From: Anaerolineaceae bacterium UBA6073
Lineage (GTDB): Bacteria; Chloroflexota; Anaerolineae; Anaerolineales; Anaerolineaceae
Length of the DNA: 64,000 bases
Direction of reading: 5' to 3'
Assembly: GCA_002436085.1 (NCBI GenBank)
Contig: DIXT01000006.1
Span: forward strand, 3,132-67,131
Below are positions 44,264 to 52,799 of this stretch, in pieces. How positions within the stretch are numbered: the first letter of the stretch is position 1; each line of letters opens with the position of its first letter. Under the pieces are notes generated by a model. It did no database searches and had not been told where the DNA came from. It was given only the letters and a program-made list of their open reading frames with translations. The position numbers were made by a program, and so were the translations under genes.

Positions 44264-45510
44264 GCACTGACTTGCCCAGACAAGGCATTTCATTAACGGT
44301 GTATTCAATCTCTACAGCCTTGGCTCAATTGATGGTCATGTTGTTTTCGCTCTTGTTAGCAAGGTATTTTGGGCCTGAAGTTTCCGGAGGTTATACCTCA
44401 GTCTTTGCTATCGTGAGCTTAACCGCTATTGCCTTTAACTTAGGACTGGATACTTGGTTGCTGCGCGCTGGCGCTATCACTCAAGATTTACGAAAAACAT
44501 ATGGAAATGTCCTAAAGATCAAGGCGGCTGGAGGGCTGATTTGGGCTTTGCTGCTGTTTTGTATTGCTTTGGCTCTCAGACCAGATCTCTACCCTGCGGC
44601 TTTGCTGGGTGTGTGTATTCAAGATGTTTGGCTTGACTCCATTTTTATCACCTCTCTGACGGTCTTTAATATCCAACGAAAAATCAGGCAATACTCTCTG
44701 CTAATCTTGCTTTCGAGAGGGTTGAAGCTGATTGGGTTAATCATTCTAATACTAGCCGGTAATCAAAATATCCTCATGTTTGCTGGATGGAGAGCTATTT
44801 GCTCGCTATTATTTGCATTTATAGCAGTGCTTATCCTGCAACCTAGTCTGGGAGAATCTACACTTTCGAACAGCTCGGAGATTTTAAGCAAGACCAGAAG
44901 TTTCGCCTTGTCAGATTTACTTGCTACAGTCTATATGCAGGCAGACGTGGTGATTCTATCTATTATCAAAGGAAAGGCCGCCACAGGTGTTTATTCGCCG
45001 GCTTTAAGCTTGATCAACGCGCTATTTGTCCTTCCTAATGCAGTTTATACCTACATTATTCCTTCACTTTCCCGCTGGTTTAAGAAGAACACTGCCAGGT
45101 TTGTTGAGTTGGCTAAAAAAGCGATCTTGTTACTATCTGTAATCGGTATTGCAATGAGCCTGGCAATTGTTCTGATGGGCAAACCTGCTACTGACCTGTT
45201 GTTAGGTGAAAGGTATTCGGTATCAGGGGTTCTGATGGTCAGGCTTAGTCCAATTCTGTTCATGAAATGCCTCGAATTCGGTTTTGCCGCTGTCATTGTA
45301 GCTGCCAATAAACAAAAGTCTAGGTTGACACCGCAAGCTATTGCAGCAATTGCCAATGTCGGATTGAACCTTGTGCTTATACCGCGTCTCGGTGAGTTTG
45401 GTGCAGCTTCAGTCTACTTATCAACTGAGGTTATTTTGTTTATTTCTTATGGCATAATTGCTGTAAGAACTCTGGATACCACAAGGAAAGCAAGTGTCGA
45501 GAGCACCTGA
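44254..45510 (+). CDS. Wzx-type polysaccharide flippase
   Basis: 418 aa, about twelve membrane helices, MATE/oligosaccharidyl-lipid flippase superfamily. SLLLARYFGPEVSGGYTSVF near the N-terminus and DLLATVYMQADVVILSIIKG in the middle are typical of Wzx/RfbX proteins. It would flip lipid-linked repeat units, giving this cluster its own route of export, apart from the ABC system near 15 kb. No Wzy polymerase is recognised in the island. Overlaps both neighbours. Confidence 0.88.
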   Translation: MQISTDLPRQGISLTVYSISTALAQLMVMLFSLLLARYFGPEVSGGYTSVFAIVSLTAIAFNLGLDTWLLRAGAITQDLRKTYGNVLKIKAAGGLIWALLLFCIALALRPDLYPAALLGVCIQDVWLDSIFITSLTVFNIQRKIRQYSLLILLSRGLKLIGLIILILAGNQNILMFAGWRAICSLLFAFIAVLILQPSLGESTLSNSSEILSKTRSFALSDLLATVYMQADVVILSIIKGKAATGVYSPALSLINALFVLPNAVYTYIIPSLSRWFKKNTARFVELAKKAILLLSVIGIAMSLAIVLMGKPATDLLLGERYSVSGVLMVRLSPILFMKCLEFGFAAVIVAANKQKSRLTPQAIAAIANVGLNLVLIPRLGEFGAASVYLSTEVILFISYGIIAVRTLDTTRKASVEST

Positions 45511-46777
45511 TCCCTCACCAAAAATTCTGCTGGTTAACTTTCATTCAACAATGAATGCTGGTGACCTGGGACTGCTGATCTGCGCCCGTGAGTTTCTTTC
45601 ACGTGTCTTCCCTTCCTGTGAGATTAGCGTTTCTGCTAATTGGCCGGATGAGCCGGCCTACCAGGAGAACGGTTTTGCAGTAGCCCCTTCTCCTTGGTCT
45701 CTTTCCGGTTTAAATATGGAGTCGTCAAGTCTTCAACAATTGCGAAAATTTTTCTTCACAAGCGCTAAGCTTTACAATACTGATCCCAACCATACTTTTT
45801 CAGATAATGATGCGAATTGCTTGCGGGCTGCCTACAAGGAAGCAGACATTATTGTGAGTGTTCCCGGTAACCAGTTTTATTCTTCAGGTCGATTTGGCTG
45901 GCCTTTCCCGATAAGTGTGACTGGACTTCTGCTTGCACAACGATATAAAAAGCCTCTGGTGGTGTTGCCACAGTCCATTGGCCCGCTCAAGCGATGGTGG
46001 GAAAAAAGGTTGATAAGAAGTGCTTATGGGAGCGCCAAGCGCGTATTTATTCGTGATGAAAACTCTCTGGAACTTGCTAAGGCAATTGGCTTACCAGCGG
46101 AAAAAGTCCGGTATACTCCCGACCTGGCATTAGGCTTACAGCCAGGGGATTTTGTAAGAACACTAGAGGTTCTGCAGGAGGCTGGGGTGGACCTGACGAA
46201 GCCCAAACTTGGGGTAACTTTGATCTCTAAGATGAATCATTCGTTTGATTCGCAAGAAATGTACAATTATTACGCTGTTCTAAAATCATCCTTAGCTTAC
46301 TTTGCCCGCGAACACTTTGTTCAAATTGTGTTTTTTAACCAGGTTACTGGCCCCACTAGGGTGGAAAATGATGGAATCCCTACTGCTCGGATGGCGAATT
46401 CACTGCAAGAGATTGGGATCGACGCAATTCATGTCGACAAAAGATTACCTCCTGCCTTACTAAAATCGTGTTACGGACAAATGGATGCTTTTCTTGCTAC
46501 CCGGCTGCATTCTGGTATATATGCAATTGGAATGACCGTTCCCACGCTTTTCATCGGTTATCTCACCAAAACCCAAGGTATTGTTAGATCGCTAAAGATC
46601 GAAGATGATTTTATTGATATCGCTGATCTACGTGAAGAAAGGGTTCGATCTAAACTTGAAGATCTCTGGATGAATCGCATCGGGAAACGCAAGAATCTCT
46701 CCAATATCCTGGCGTATGCTCAACAGCAGATCGAAGAGTCGATCGAACTCTTGAAGAAAGATTTCTCTAATGTGTGA
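45494..46777 (+). CDS. Polysaccharide pyruvyl transferase family protein
   Basis: 427 aa, CsaB/WcaK-like. ILLVNFHSTMNAGDLGLL at the N-terminus, SVPGNQFYSSGRFGWPFPIS, VVLPQSIGPLKRWWEKRLI, VFIRDENSLELAKAIGLP and ATRLHSGIYAIGMTVPTLFI near the C-terminus match this family. It would add a pyruvate ketal to a sugar, making the polymer acidic; in other systems such groups bind SLH-domain surface proteins. GTG start overlaps the flippase gene by 17 bp; overlaps the next gene by 8 bp. Confidence 0.88.
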   Translation: MSRAPDPSPKILLVNFHSTMNAGDLGLLICAREFLSRVFPSCEISVSANWPDEPAYQENGFAVAPSPWSLSGLNMESSSLQQLRKFFFTSAKLYNTDPNHTFSDNDANCLRAAYKEADIIVSVPGNQFYSSGRFGWPFPISVTGLLLAQRYKKPLVVLPQSIGPLKRWWEKRLIRSAYGSAKRVFIRDENSLELAKAIGLPAEKVRYTPDLALGLQPGDFVRTLEVLQEAGVDLTKPKLGVTLISKMNHSFDSQEMYNYYAVLKSSLAYFAREHFVQIVFFNQVTGPTRVENDGIPTARMANSLQEIGIDAIHVDKRLPPALLKSCYGQMDAFLATRLHSGIYAIGMTVPTLFIGYLTKTQGIVRSLKIEDDFIDIADLREERVRSKLEDLWMNRIGKRKNLSNILAYAQQQIEESIELLKKDFSNV

Positions 46778-47927
46778 ATTACGGGTCTTGCAGATCATTA
46801 AAGGTCTGGATATCGGCGGATTGAACGGTGGCGCAGAACGTTTTAGTGTCGATCTTAGTGGGCAGTTGAAAAAACTTGGCTGTGGGGTGGATCTATGTGC
46901 TTTTTTCAAAATGAACACTCCAACGGAGAAGGATTGGCTCACTAAGGTTAGTGACAAAGGCATAGATGTTTTCTTTGCAACAGCATGGGCTGGTCCAAAT
47001 AACTTACGCTGCTTTGTCGAAGGATCCAAAGCTCTGCGATTATTTGCTAAAAACAGGGGATACGACATCCTTCACAGCCATTTTCAACAAGGCACATACA
47101 CGGCACTTTGGTTAAAGAGAGAGCTAAACGGGCCCGTTGTTTTACGAACAGCTCACAATGTGGTCGAATGGGAGCCTGGTTTTTCAGGTAAAGTTAAAGA
47201 AGCAATTTCTGATTTCATATATCCCAGATGCCTCGATGCGGAAGCAGGCGTGTCCAAGACGATAGTTGAGCAATTATCAAAGCGTTATCCTGACCATATC
47301 AAAAAGCAACGACCCGTCCTTGTATTTAATGGTATTGTGTTGCCATCCGATGAAGTTTCTTCGCCATCAGTCACTACCAAAAAAGACAAGTTTACCATTG
47401 GTACCACTGGTAGACTTGCTGAACAAAAAGGATACTTCTACTTGCTGGCTGCCATCCCTGTGGTTTTACAGCGTCATCCGGAAGCGGAATTGGTGCTGCT
47501 GGGTGATGGTGAGTTGCGCTCCGAGTTGGAGGCCCAAACCACGCAACTTGGTATAGAAAGACATATCGAGTTTGCTGGACAAGTAAATAATGTCCTGGAA
47601 CGATTGCAGAGGTTTGACCTTTTTGTCTCTTCCTCCCTTTGGGAAGGCTTGCCTACTGTCATAATGGAAGCAATGGCAGTCGGTCTTCCGGTGGTCGCCA
47701 CAGACATTCCAGGCACAAGAGATATCATTTCAGATGGCGAGAATGGATGTCTGGTCCCACCAGGAGACCCTTTCGCCTTAGCAAATGCAATTAACAAAAT
47801 GATCGAGGCTCCACTATTGAGGCAGAAGTTTTGTGAAGCAGGAAAACAGTCTATAAAGCTCTACAGGATCGAGGAGATTGCCAAAGTTTACCTAAACTTG
47901 TATGAAGCCCTGCTGGCAAGATATTGA
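46770..47927 (+). CDS. GT4 glycosyltransferase (tandem paralogue 1)
   Basis: 385 aa. RVLQIIKGLDIGGLNGGAER at the start, LHSHFQQGTYTALWLKREL, TIGTTGRLAEQKGYFYLLAA, VLLGDGELRSELEAQTTQLG and SSLWEGLPTVIMEAMAVGLP (the E-x7-E donor-sugar motif). It shares its N-terminal motif and whole layout with the next gene, so the two arose by duplication. ATG overlaps the pyruvyl transferase gene. Confidence 0.9.
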   Translation: MCELRVLQIIKGLDIGGLNGGAERFSVDLSGQLKKLGCGVDLCAFFKMNTPTEKDWLTKVSDKGIDVFFATAWAGPNNLRCFVEGSKALRLFAKNRGYDILHSHFQQGTYTALWLKRELNGPVVLRTAHNVVEWEPGFSGKVKEAISDFIYPRCLDAEAGVSKTIVEQLSKRYPDHIKKQRPVLVFNGIVLPSDEVSSPSVTTKKDKFTIGTTGRLAEQKGYFYLLAAIPVVLQRHPEAELVLLGDGELRSELEAQTTQLGIERHIEFAGQVNNVLERLQRFDLFVSSSLWEGLPTVIMEAMAVGLPVVATDIPGTRDIISDGENGCLVPPGDPFALANAINKMIEAPLLRQKFCEAGKQSIKLYRIEEIAKVYLNLYEALLARY

Positions 47928-47940
47928 AAAACTGGATGGT

Positions 47941-49086
47941 ATGCAAATTCGCGTTCTTCAATTGATTAAAGGTCTTGATATCGGAAATCGAAACGGTGGA
48001 AGCGATAAATTTGGGCTCGAACTGACTAAAGCCTTGAAACTCATTGGCGTTCAGGTCAGCCTCGCTTGCCTGAATCGCTTCGACACAGAAATTGAGCAAG
48101 ATAATCTTGCTCTTCTTCATGATCTTTCTATCCCCGTCTTCTTTATAGATGGAAAAAGCACGCTGTTAAAAATAAACTCGCCACAATTAGCTGCATATTG
48201 CAGTCAATATAGCATAAACGTCATAAACTCTCACTTCCAGGTCGGCACCCTTACGGCTATTAGGGCAAGAAGATTTGGATATAGAGGCAAAATTATCAGG
48301 ACAGCCCACATCGATAAAGAATGGGGAGATGGCGCAGTTCCCTGGTTATTGCGGCAGGTCTTTACTAAATACATTTTCCCACTAAAAACGGACCTGCAGG
48401 TCGGTGTTTCTCAAAACATCGTAAAGACTATTAATTCTTACCCAGGCACCAGGTTAAGCAAGAGAATGGCTAAGCTGGTCTACAATGGTATTCTGCGTAA
48501 ATGGTTCGAACCAATACCTAATAAAAAATATTCCAGTGGCCCCCAAAAGGTAATCGGAGCAATAGGTCTGCTGATTGAACGCAAGGGTTATGATTATCTC
48601 ATTGCGGCGATGCCCAAAGTTTTGGAACGATTTCCGGAAAGCAATTTGATTATTGTGGGAGAGGGTGACTATCGCCAAGTATTGGAGATGCAGATTAGCG
48701 AGCTCAAGCTGTCCAAGAATGTTGCATTACTTGGCAGACAATCAGATGTTAGGTGTTGGTTGGAAAAGATGGATCTTTTTGTTCTTCCTTCTCTGGTTGA
48801 AGGTCTGCCCACCGTGATAATTGAAAGCATGGCTCGAGGGGTTCCTGTTATTACCACCAACATTCCTGGAAATGACGAGTTGGTCATTAATGAAGAAACG
48901 GGATGGCTTGCTTATCCTCGCTCCTCCGTTGATTTGGCAGCAAAAATCCTGAAAGCCTTGGATGATCCAATTATGTATGAAAAAATCAGTGCCCAGGCTT
49001 TTACTAAGGCGCGCGAACTTACCATCGAAAAAGCTGCAAAACGGTATGCAGAACTTTACAACCACCTTCTAAACATCAAGGCTTAA
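47941..49086 (+). CDS. GT4 glycosyltransferase (tandem paralogue 2)
   Basis: 381 aa. RVLQLIKGLDIGNRNGGSDK mirrors the upstream protein, with INSHFQVGTLTAIRARRFGY, AIGLLIERKGYDYLIAAMPK and PSLVEGLPTVIIESMARGVP following in the same order. The start at 47941 mirrors the paralogue's N-terminus; an in-frame ATG at 47902 would overlap the upstream gene. The stop overlaps by 11 bp the end of the convergent lipoprotein gene. Confidence 0.9.
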   Translation: MQIRVLQLIKGLDIGNRNGGSDKFGLELTKALKLIGVQVSLACLNRFDTEIEQDNLALLHDLSIPVFFIDGKSTLLKINSPQLAAYCSQYSINVINSHFQVGTLTAIRARRFGYRGKIIRTAHIDKEWGDGAVPWLLRQVFTKYIFPLKTDLQVGVSQNIVKTINSYPGTRLSKRMAKLVYNGILRKWFEPIPNKKYSSGPQKVIGAIGLLIERKGYDYLIAAMPKVLERFPESNLIIVGEGDYRQVLEMQISELKLSKNVALLGRQSDVRCWLEKMDLFVLPSLVEGLPTVIIESMARGVPVITTNIPGNDELVINEETGWLAYPRSSVDLAAKILKALDDPIMYEKISAQAFTKARELTIEKAAKRYAELYNHLLNIKA

Positions 49087-49588
49087 GACCAGTAACGATA
49101 TTGCCTATGTCCAGCACCTCACCCGCAGTTGTGGTCCAGACTTTTGGTTTAAGATCTTCATTGGAATAAATCTCGTAATTTTCTTCAGGATTGCCGATGA
49201 CCAGGACATAATCAGTGACCGCAATTTCAGCAGTACAAAAGTAGCCGTCGTCATCTGTCATCGCACTGGGACTAAAAGAAGTATTTAGAACAAACGCACC
49301 CTCAGAGGTAGAATCGCCATAATAAACTTCTGCAAGTCGTATATTCAGGTCGTTGAATGGCGAACCATCTGTATGTAGAATTCTCCCACAGGCCATAGTA
49401 TTATTTTCGGATAGTGGCCGTGTTGCTTGAATCAATTCTGTCACTTGATCAGTCGGTTTCAGAGTAGCAGTTGAATGAATTTTAGTTTGACACCCCACGA
49501 TTAAGACTCCTATGCATGTCGCGCATAGAAACGAACGAAAGAAACAATTCTTTTTCACTAGTTCACCCTCATACATTACTTTTTCCAA
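49076..49588 (-). CDS. Lipoprotein with carboxypeptidase-regulatory-like domain
   Basis: 170 aa. Basic N-terminus, hydrophobic stretch and lipobox IGVLIVGC with Cys near residue 33, so lipid-anchored. The mature part (CGRILHTDGSPFNDLNIRLA, SPSAMTDDDGYFCTAEI) resembles the CarboxypepD_reg/Cna_B-like beta sandwich used as a stalk in surface proteins. Start 49588 or an internal ATG at 49576. The upstream 49589-49716 is very A-rich and divides it from the surface-protein gene. AT-rich codon use as in the island. Confidence 0.75.
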   Translation of the reverse strand: MEKVMYEGELVKKNCFFRSFLCATCIGVLIVGCQTKIHSTATLKPTDQVTELIQATRPLSENNTMACGRILHTDGSPFNDLNIRLAEVYYGDSTSEGAFVLNTSFSPSAMTDDDGYFCTAEIAVTDYVLVIGNPEENYEIYSNEDLKPKVWTTTAGEVLDIGNIVTGLKP

Positions 49589-49653
49589 AGATATTCATAA
49601 CCTTAAAGTCGGGCAATTTGGAAAAAAAAACAAAAAATAATTCAAACGGATTA

Positions 49654-49681
49654 TTGACTATGCCCTAAAAACCTCTAAAAT
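49654..49681 (+). promoter_or_regulatory. Strong promoter for the surface repeat protein
   Basis: TTGACT (49654-49659) and TAAAAT (49676-49681), spacing 16, each 5 of 6 consensus. An A-tract at 49622-49640 directly upstream could act as an UP element. The ATG at 49717 has AGGAGAAAGCAT, a strong ribosome site. Confidence 0.5.
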
Positions 49682-49716
49682 TATAACATCAATCAAATCT
49701 CAACAGGAGAAAGCAT

Positions 49717-51114
49717 ATGAAAATTCGAGCAGTTAGTATCGCATTAATTCTTGTACTATTGATCTCTGGAGTGGCCACATCAAGTGTTGAAGCTGGTGCC
49801 TATGGAGCACAATTCACTACATCAGTAACTTATCAAAATGTCGGTGATAGCGCCGCAGTTATAAGTTTAACGTTTTACGATGAAAATAGTGGAACAGGCA
49901 TCCCGATTACCTTGCCTGATCTAGCGCCATTAGCCGGAACCTCCATCTATATTGGATCCCTCGGAGATGTTCCGAATGGTTTCAGAGGCTCTGCTGTGAT
50001 GGCTTCCAGTCAACCATTGGTATCGACTATGGTTCAAGTCCCTAAAGCAGGAAGTGGGGTTGCAGTTCGTCCGTTGTCCAACGGATTTACCGGCGGATCA
50101 AGTTATGTATTGGTCCCTACTGTGTTAAAGGGTCAGTTCGGCTCTAATTCTATCGTTTCAATTCAAAATGTCGACAGCAGCGCTGCTGATTTCGAACTGG
50201 TATTTGTTCCAGTTTCAGGAGATCTGGTCCATGTATATGCTACAGACGTTCCTGCGTTTGCCACAAAGTATTTTGACTTAGCCACGATGGCTTCAATTCC
50301 CGCTGGATTTAATGGCTCCCTTCAAGTTTATGCTACGAAGGCAGGAACAATAAATCCAGGCTTGGTTGTCGCATCCGCACTAGAGCTTAATATCACTGGT
50401 ACGGGGGCTTACGCTTTTGAAGGGGCTTCTGAGTTTTCGACCACAATCTACATGCCTTCGGCACTCTGTAAGTTCAATGGCGTTCAGACCTCTTCCTATG
50501 CTGTACAGAACACAACGGATGATAATGTGGAGGTTACCGTAACATATGCTGCTGGTGGAACCGATGGACCACACACCTTGACAGCTGGTGCCAAACGATC
50601 CTTCAATGCTTGTGATGTCAACGCTGATGGTTACATTGGTTCTGCTGTCATCACTGCTACTGGCGATATTGTGGCCATGGGTAAGGTTTTTGGCGGTGGG
50701 TTGTCAACAGCCTTCCTCGGATTCAACAGTGCTGCTGCCAAAGTCGCCCTGCCCTATATCCGTTGGACCACTGATCATTGGTATGACGGCACTCGTCAAC
50801 GTGCTTATATCGCCATCCAGAATGTTGGCTCTGACTTGGCTGCAGGCGCTGTTACCGTCAAATACTATGACAAAGCGGGTACCCTTGTTGGAACTGATAC
50901 GCTCGGAGCAATTGCCGCGGGAGCAAAAGTAAATTCCAATGCCGGCAACCTTGGCTCTGCTCCTGAGTTTGGCTATTACCCCGACGGCACCTTCGGTGGA
51001 TCTGCTGTCGTTGAGGGTCCTGCTGGTGCAGAATTAGCTGTAATTGTGCGCGTTCAATCACGAGTTGGTTCTCTCTCGGTTGCTGAAGACTACTCTGGCA
51101 TGGCAATTCAATAA
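49717..51114 (+). CDS. Secreted surface protein with four internal repeats
   Basis: 465 aa. Signal peptide 1-26 (IALILVLLISGVA, cleavage near VEA-GA). The rest is built of four divergent copies of a beta-rich domain at about 34-108, 143-222, 257-327 and 361-447. Each begins with a QNV/QNT strand (YQNVGDSAAVISLTFYDENS; IQNVDSSAADFELVFVPVSG; VQNTTDDNVEVTVTY; IQNVGSDLAAGAVTVKYYD) and closes with a G-x-G/GSA strand (FRGSAVMASSQPL; FGGSAVVEGPAG). Ala, Gly, Ser, Thr and Val dominate and there is no anchor at the C-terminus. Good promoter, ribosome site and terminator suggest strong, separate expression, as for an S-layer or sheath protein. The family is not recognised. Confidence 0.85.
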   Translation: MKIRAVSIALILVLLISGVATSSVEAGAYGAQFTTSVTYQNVGDSAAVISLTFYDENSGTGIPITLPDLAPLAGTSIYIGSLGDVPNGFRGSAVMASSQPLVSTMVQVPKAGSGVAVRPLSNGFTGGSSYVLVPTVLKGQFGSNSIVSIQNVDSSAADFELVFVPVSGDLVHVYATDVPAFATKYFDLATMASIPAGFNGSLQVYATKAGTINPGLVVASALELNITGTGAYAFEGASEFSTTIYMPSALCKFNGVQTSSYAVQNTTDDNVEVTVTYAAGGTDGPHTLTAGAKRSFNACDVNADGYIGSAVITATGDIVAMGKVFGGGLSTAFLGFNSAAAKVALPYIRWTTDHWYDGTRQRAYIAIQNVGSDLAAGAVTVKYYDKAGTLVGTDTLGAIAAGAKVNSNAGNLGSAPEFGYYPDGTFGGSAVVEGPAGAELAVIVRVQSRVGSLSVAEDYSGMAIQ

Positions 51115-51132
51115 AGTTTACCGGTGACATTG

Positions 51133-51160
51133 AGAGGAGACCGTAACGGTCTCCTCTTTA
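51133..51160 (+). terminator. Rho-independent terminator
   Basis: Perfect 10-11 bp stem GAGGAGACCG / CGGTCTCCTC with a TAA loop, followed by TTTATATTTG. Lies 20 bp after the surface protein stop. Confidence 0.85.
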
Positions 51161-51414
51161 TATTTGTTGCAACTATGCAGTGGAAAATTTTACTCTTACT
51201 AATCAGATATTTCAGTCCTAATTTCCGGGCGACTTGGCATACAGAGGCAGTAGGAGGTCGTCCCTAGGTTAAAATTATTCTTTTAAATTGACTACTACAT
51301 TAAGTAAACAGCCATGAACGAAGTGAAAATACCCACGTTGTAAATATTCACCCAAAATTTAAACAGCTTGTCGTTAGGGAGACTTGATTATTACGCTATT
51401 TCTAAGAAGTTCAA
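51161..51414. other. Intergenic region, no gene seen
   Basis: AT-rich DNA between the terminator and the convergent LuxR-Kelch gene. Only short chance reading frames; no repeat or structure recognised. Confidence 0.6.
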
Positions 51415-52731
51415 TCAATTGATTACATTTGGTAAGGAAATCGTGTATATCACGCGATACTTCACAGCCAGGTTGGCTAGGGTATCGTCCGTGGTCAAGC
51501 CACCAAAAATTAACAAGTATCCTTCCGGGCTGACCTCACTACGGATTCGGTTTGGGATAAACTGATCCTTTTTGAGCATTATTGCGGACCATTTTTGAGT
51601 ACCGTTTGAATATTGCCAGATCCTGTCGTTTCCGATCACAAACAGTTGATCTGAGAGGCTATTACTGCTGCAGTAATCACATGTAAACGGCAGATTGTTA
51701 TTGACTTTCCATTCGCCTTCGCCGTTCGTTCCAAAATTTGGAAGGTAACCTTCATTGCTTGACAAGCTTGTATCACCATCACTACCACCGATTACGAGAA
51801 TGCTTCCACCAAAAACCGACGCGCTGGCATTCATTCTTGCTGTTGGCATCGGCGCGCAAGGAAACCATTCATCCAATGAAGGATCGTAGCGGTAAACGTT
51901 ATCGGCAACTTCTTCACCGTTCCAACCACCAAACAGAAACAGCTGCCCCTCAAAGCTAGCTAAAGAGTAACCATAAAGCTTAACAGGAAGTGAAGCTTTG
52001 GCTTCCCAGTCGTTTGTGCTGAGATTGTAAACTTCTAATACGTCTGTTAGCGACCCATCACCCAGTTTGCCGCCAGGGACATAGATCGAACCACGTAAGA
52101 AGACTGCATCTGCTTCTGATACAGCTGTAGGTTTTGCTGGCAGGATTTCCCATGAATCATTAACAATGTCATATCGTTCCAATGTATCAAGCGTCTTGCC
52201 TTCAGCCGTGCCCCCGATAACGAAAATATTATTGTCATTAATAACTGAAGCAAATCCTATACGGGGAGTGTTCATCTGGCTGATTGATTCCATGCGGTTT
52301 TGGTTCAAGGCCTCAATGAAGGGATTTGGAGTTGGGGTAACAGTAAATAAAAAAGGCAATGTGGGCACTGTGGATTGTAGGATTGCATAGAAACTTACAA
52401 GCGAGAAGAGAATTACCCACCAGTTTCTTTTTATCCAGGCTGGTTTTTTAGGGGTTTCTTTGTATGTATCATCTATAGAATCAGCTGAAATTTCACCATC
52501 TACCGAGAGAATGGGAGTAGTGGGCGATTGTACAATACCTTGTTCAATTGCATACAAAGTTGCTTCGGTTCTTGAAGAAACCTCTATCTTTTGAAAAATA
52601 TTGGAAACATGAACCTTGACAGTGTTAACACTAATAAAGAGCTCTGAGGCGATTTCCTTGTTTGCCTTTCCCTGGGCGATAAGGGCAAGAATCTCCGTTT
52701 CACGTGGACTTAATGTCGCATTATCTATCAT
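51415..52731 (-). CDS. Membrane-bound LuxR-type regulator with Kelch repeats
   Basis: 438 aa. Residues 1-65: LuxR/GerE helix-turn-helix (LSPRETEILALIAQGKANKE, SVNTVKVHVSNIFQKIEVSS). Linker 66-100; membrane helix about 103-121 (NWWVILFSLVSFYAILQ). About 150-430: five Kelch-type blades (VIGGTAEGKTLDTLERYD, VPGGKLGDGSLTDVLEVYN, LFGGWNGEEVADNVYRYD, VIGGSDGDTSL, IFGGLTTDDTL), predicted to lie outside the membrane. So the DNA-binding domain is inside and a beta-propeller sensor outside, without a kinase or receiver. The start at 52731 puts the HTH at the N-terminus; the open frame continues upstream over the end of the M23-like gene but without homology. AT-rich. Confidence 0.83.
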   Translation of the reverse strand: MIDNATLSPRETEILALIAQGKANKEIASELFISVNTVKVHVSNIFQKIEVSSRTEATLYAIEQGIVQSPTTPILSVDGEISADSIDDTYKETPKKPAWIKRNWWVILFSLVSFYAILQSTVPTLPFLFTVTPTPNPFIEALNQNRMESISQMNTPRIGFASVINDNNIFVIGGTAEGKTLDTLERYDIVNDSWEILPAKPTAVSEADAVFLRGSIYVPGGKLGDGSLTDVLEVYNLSTNDWEAKASLPVKLYGYSLASFEGQLFLFGGWNGEEVADNVYRYDPSLDEWFPCAPMPTARMNASASVFGGSILVIGGSDGDTSLSSNEGYLPNFGTNGEGEWKVNNNLPFTCDYCSSNSLSDQLFVIGNDRIWQYSNGTQKWSAIMLKKDQFIPNRIRSEVSPEGYLLIFGGLTTDDTLANLAVKYRVIYTISLPNVIN

Positions 52732-52799
52732 GCACCATCCAAAACTCTGATTACTATTTTTCTTTACTAGCCGATAAATAATCTCTTGTATACCACTAA

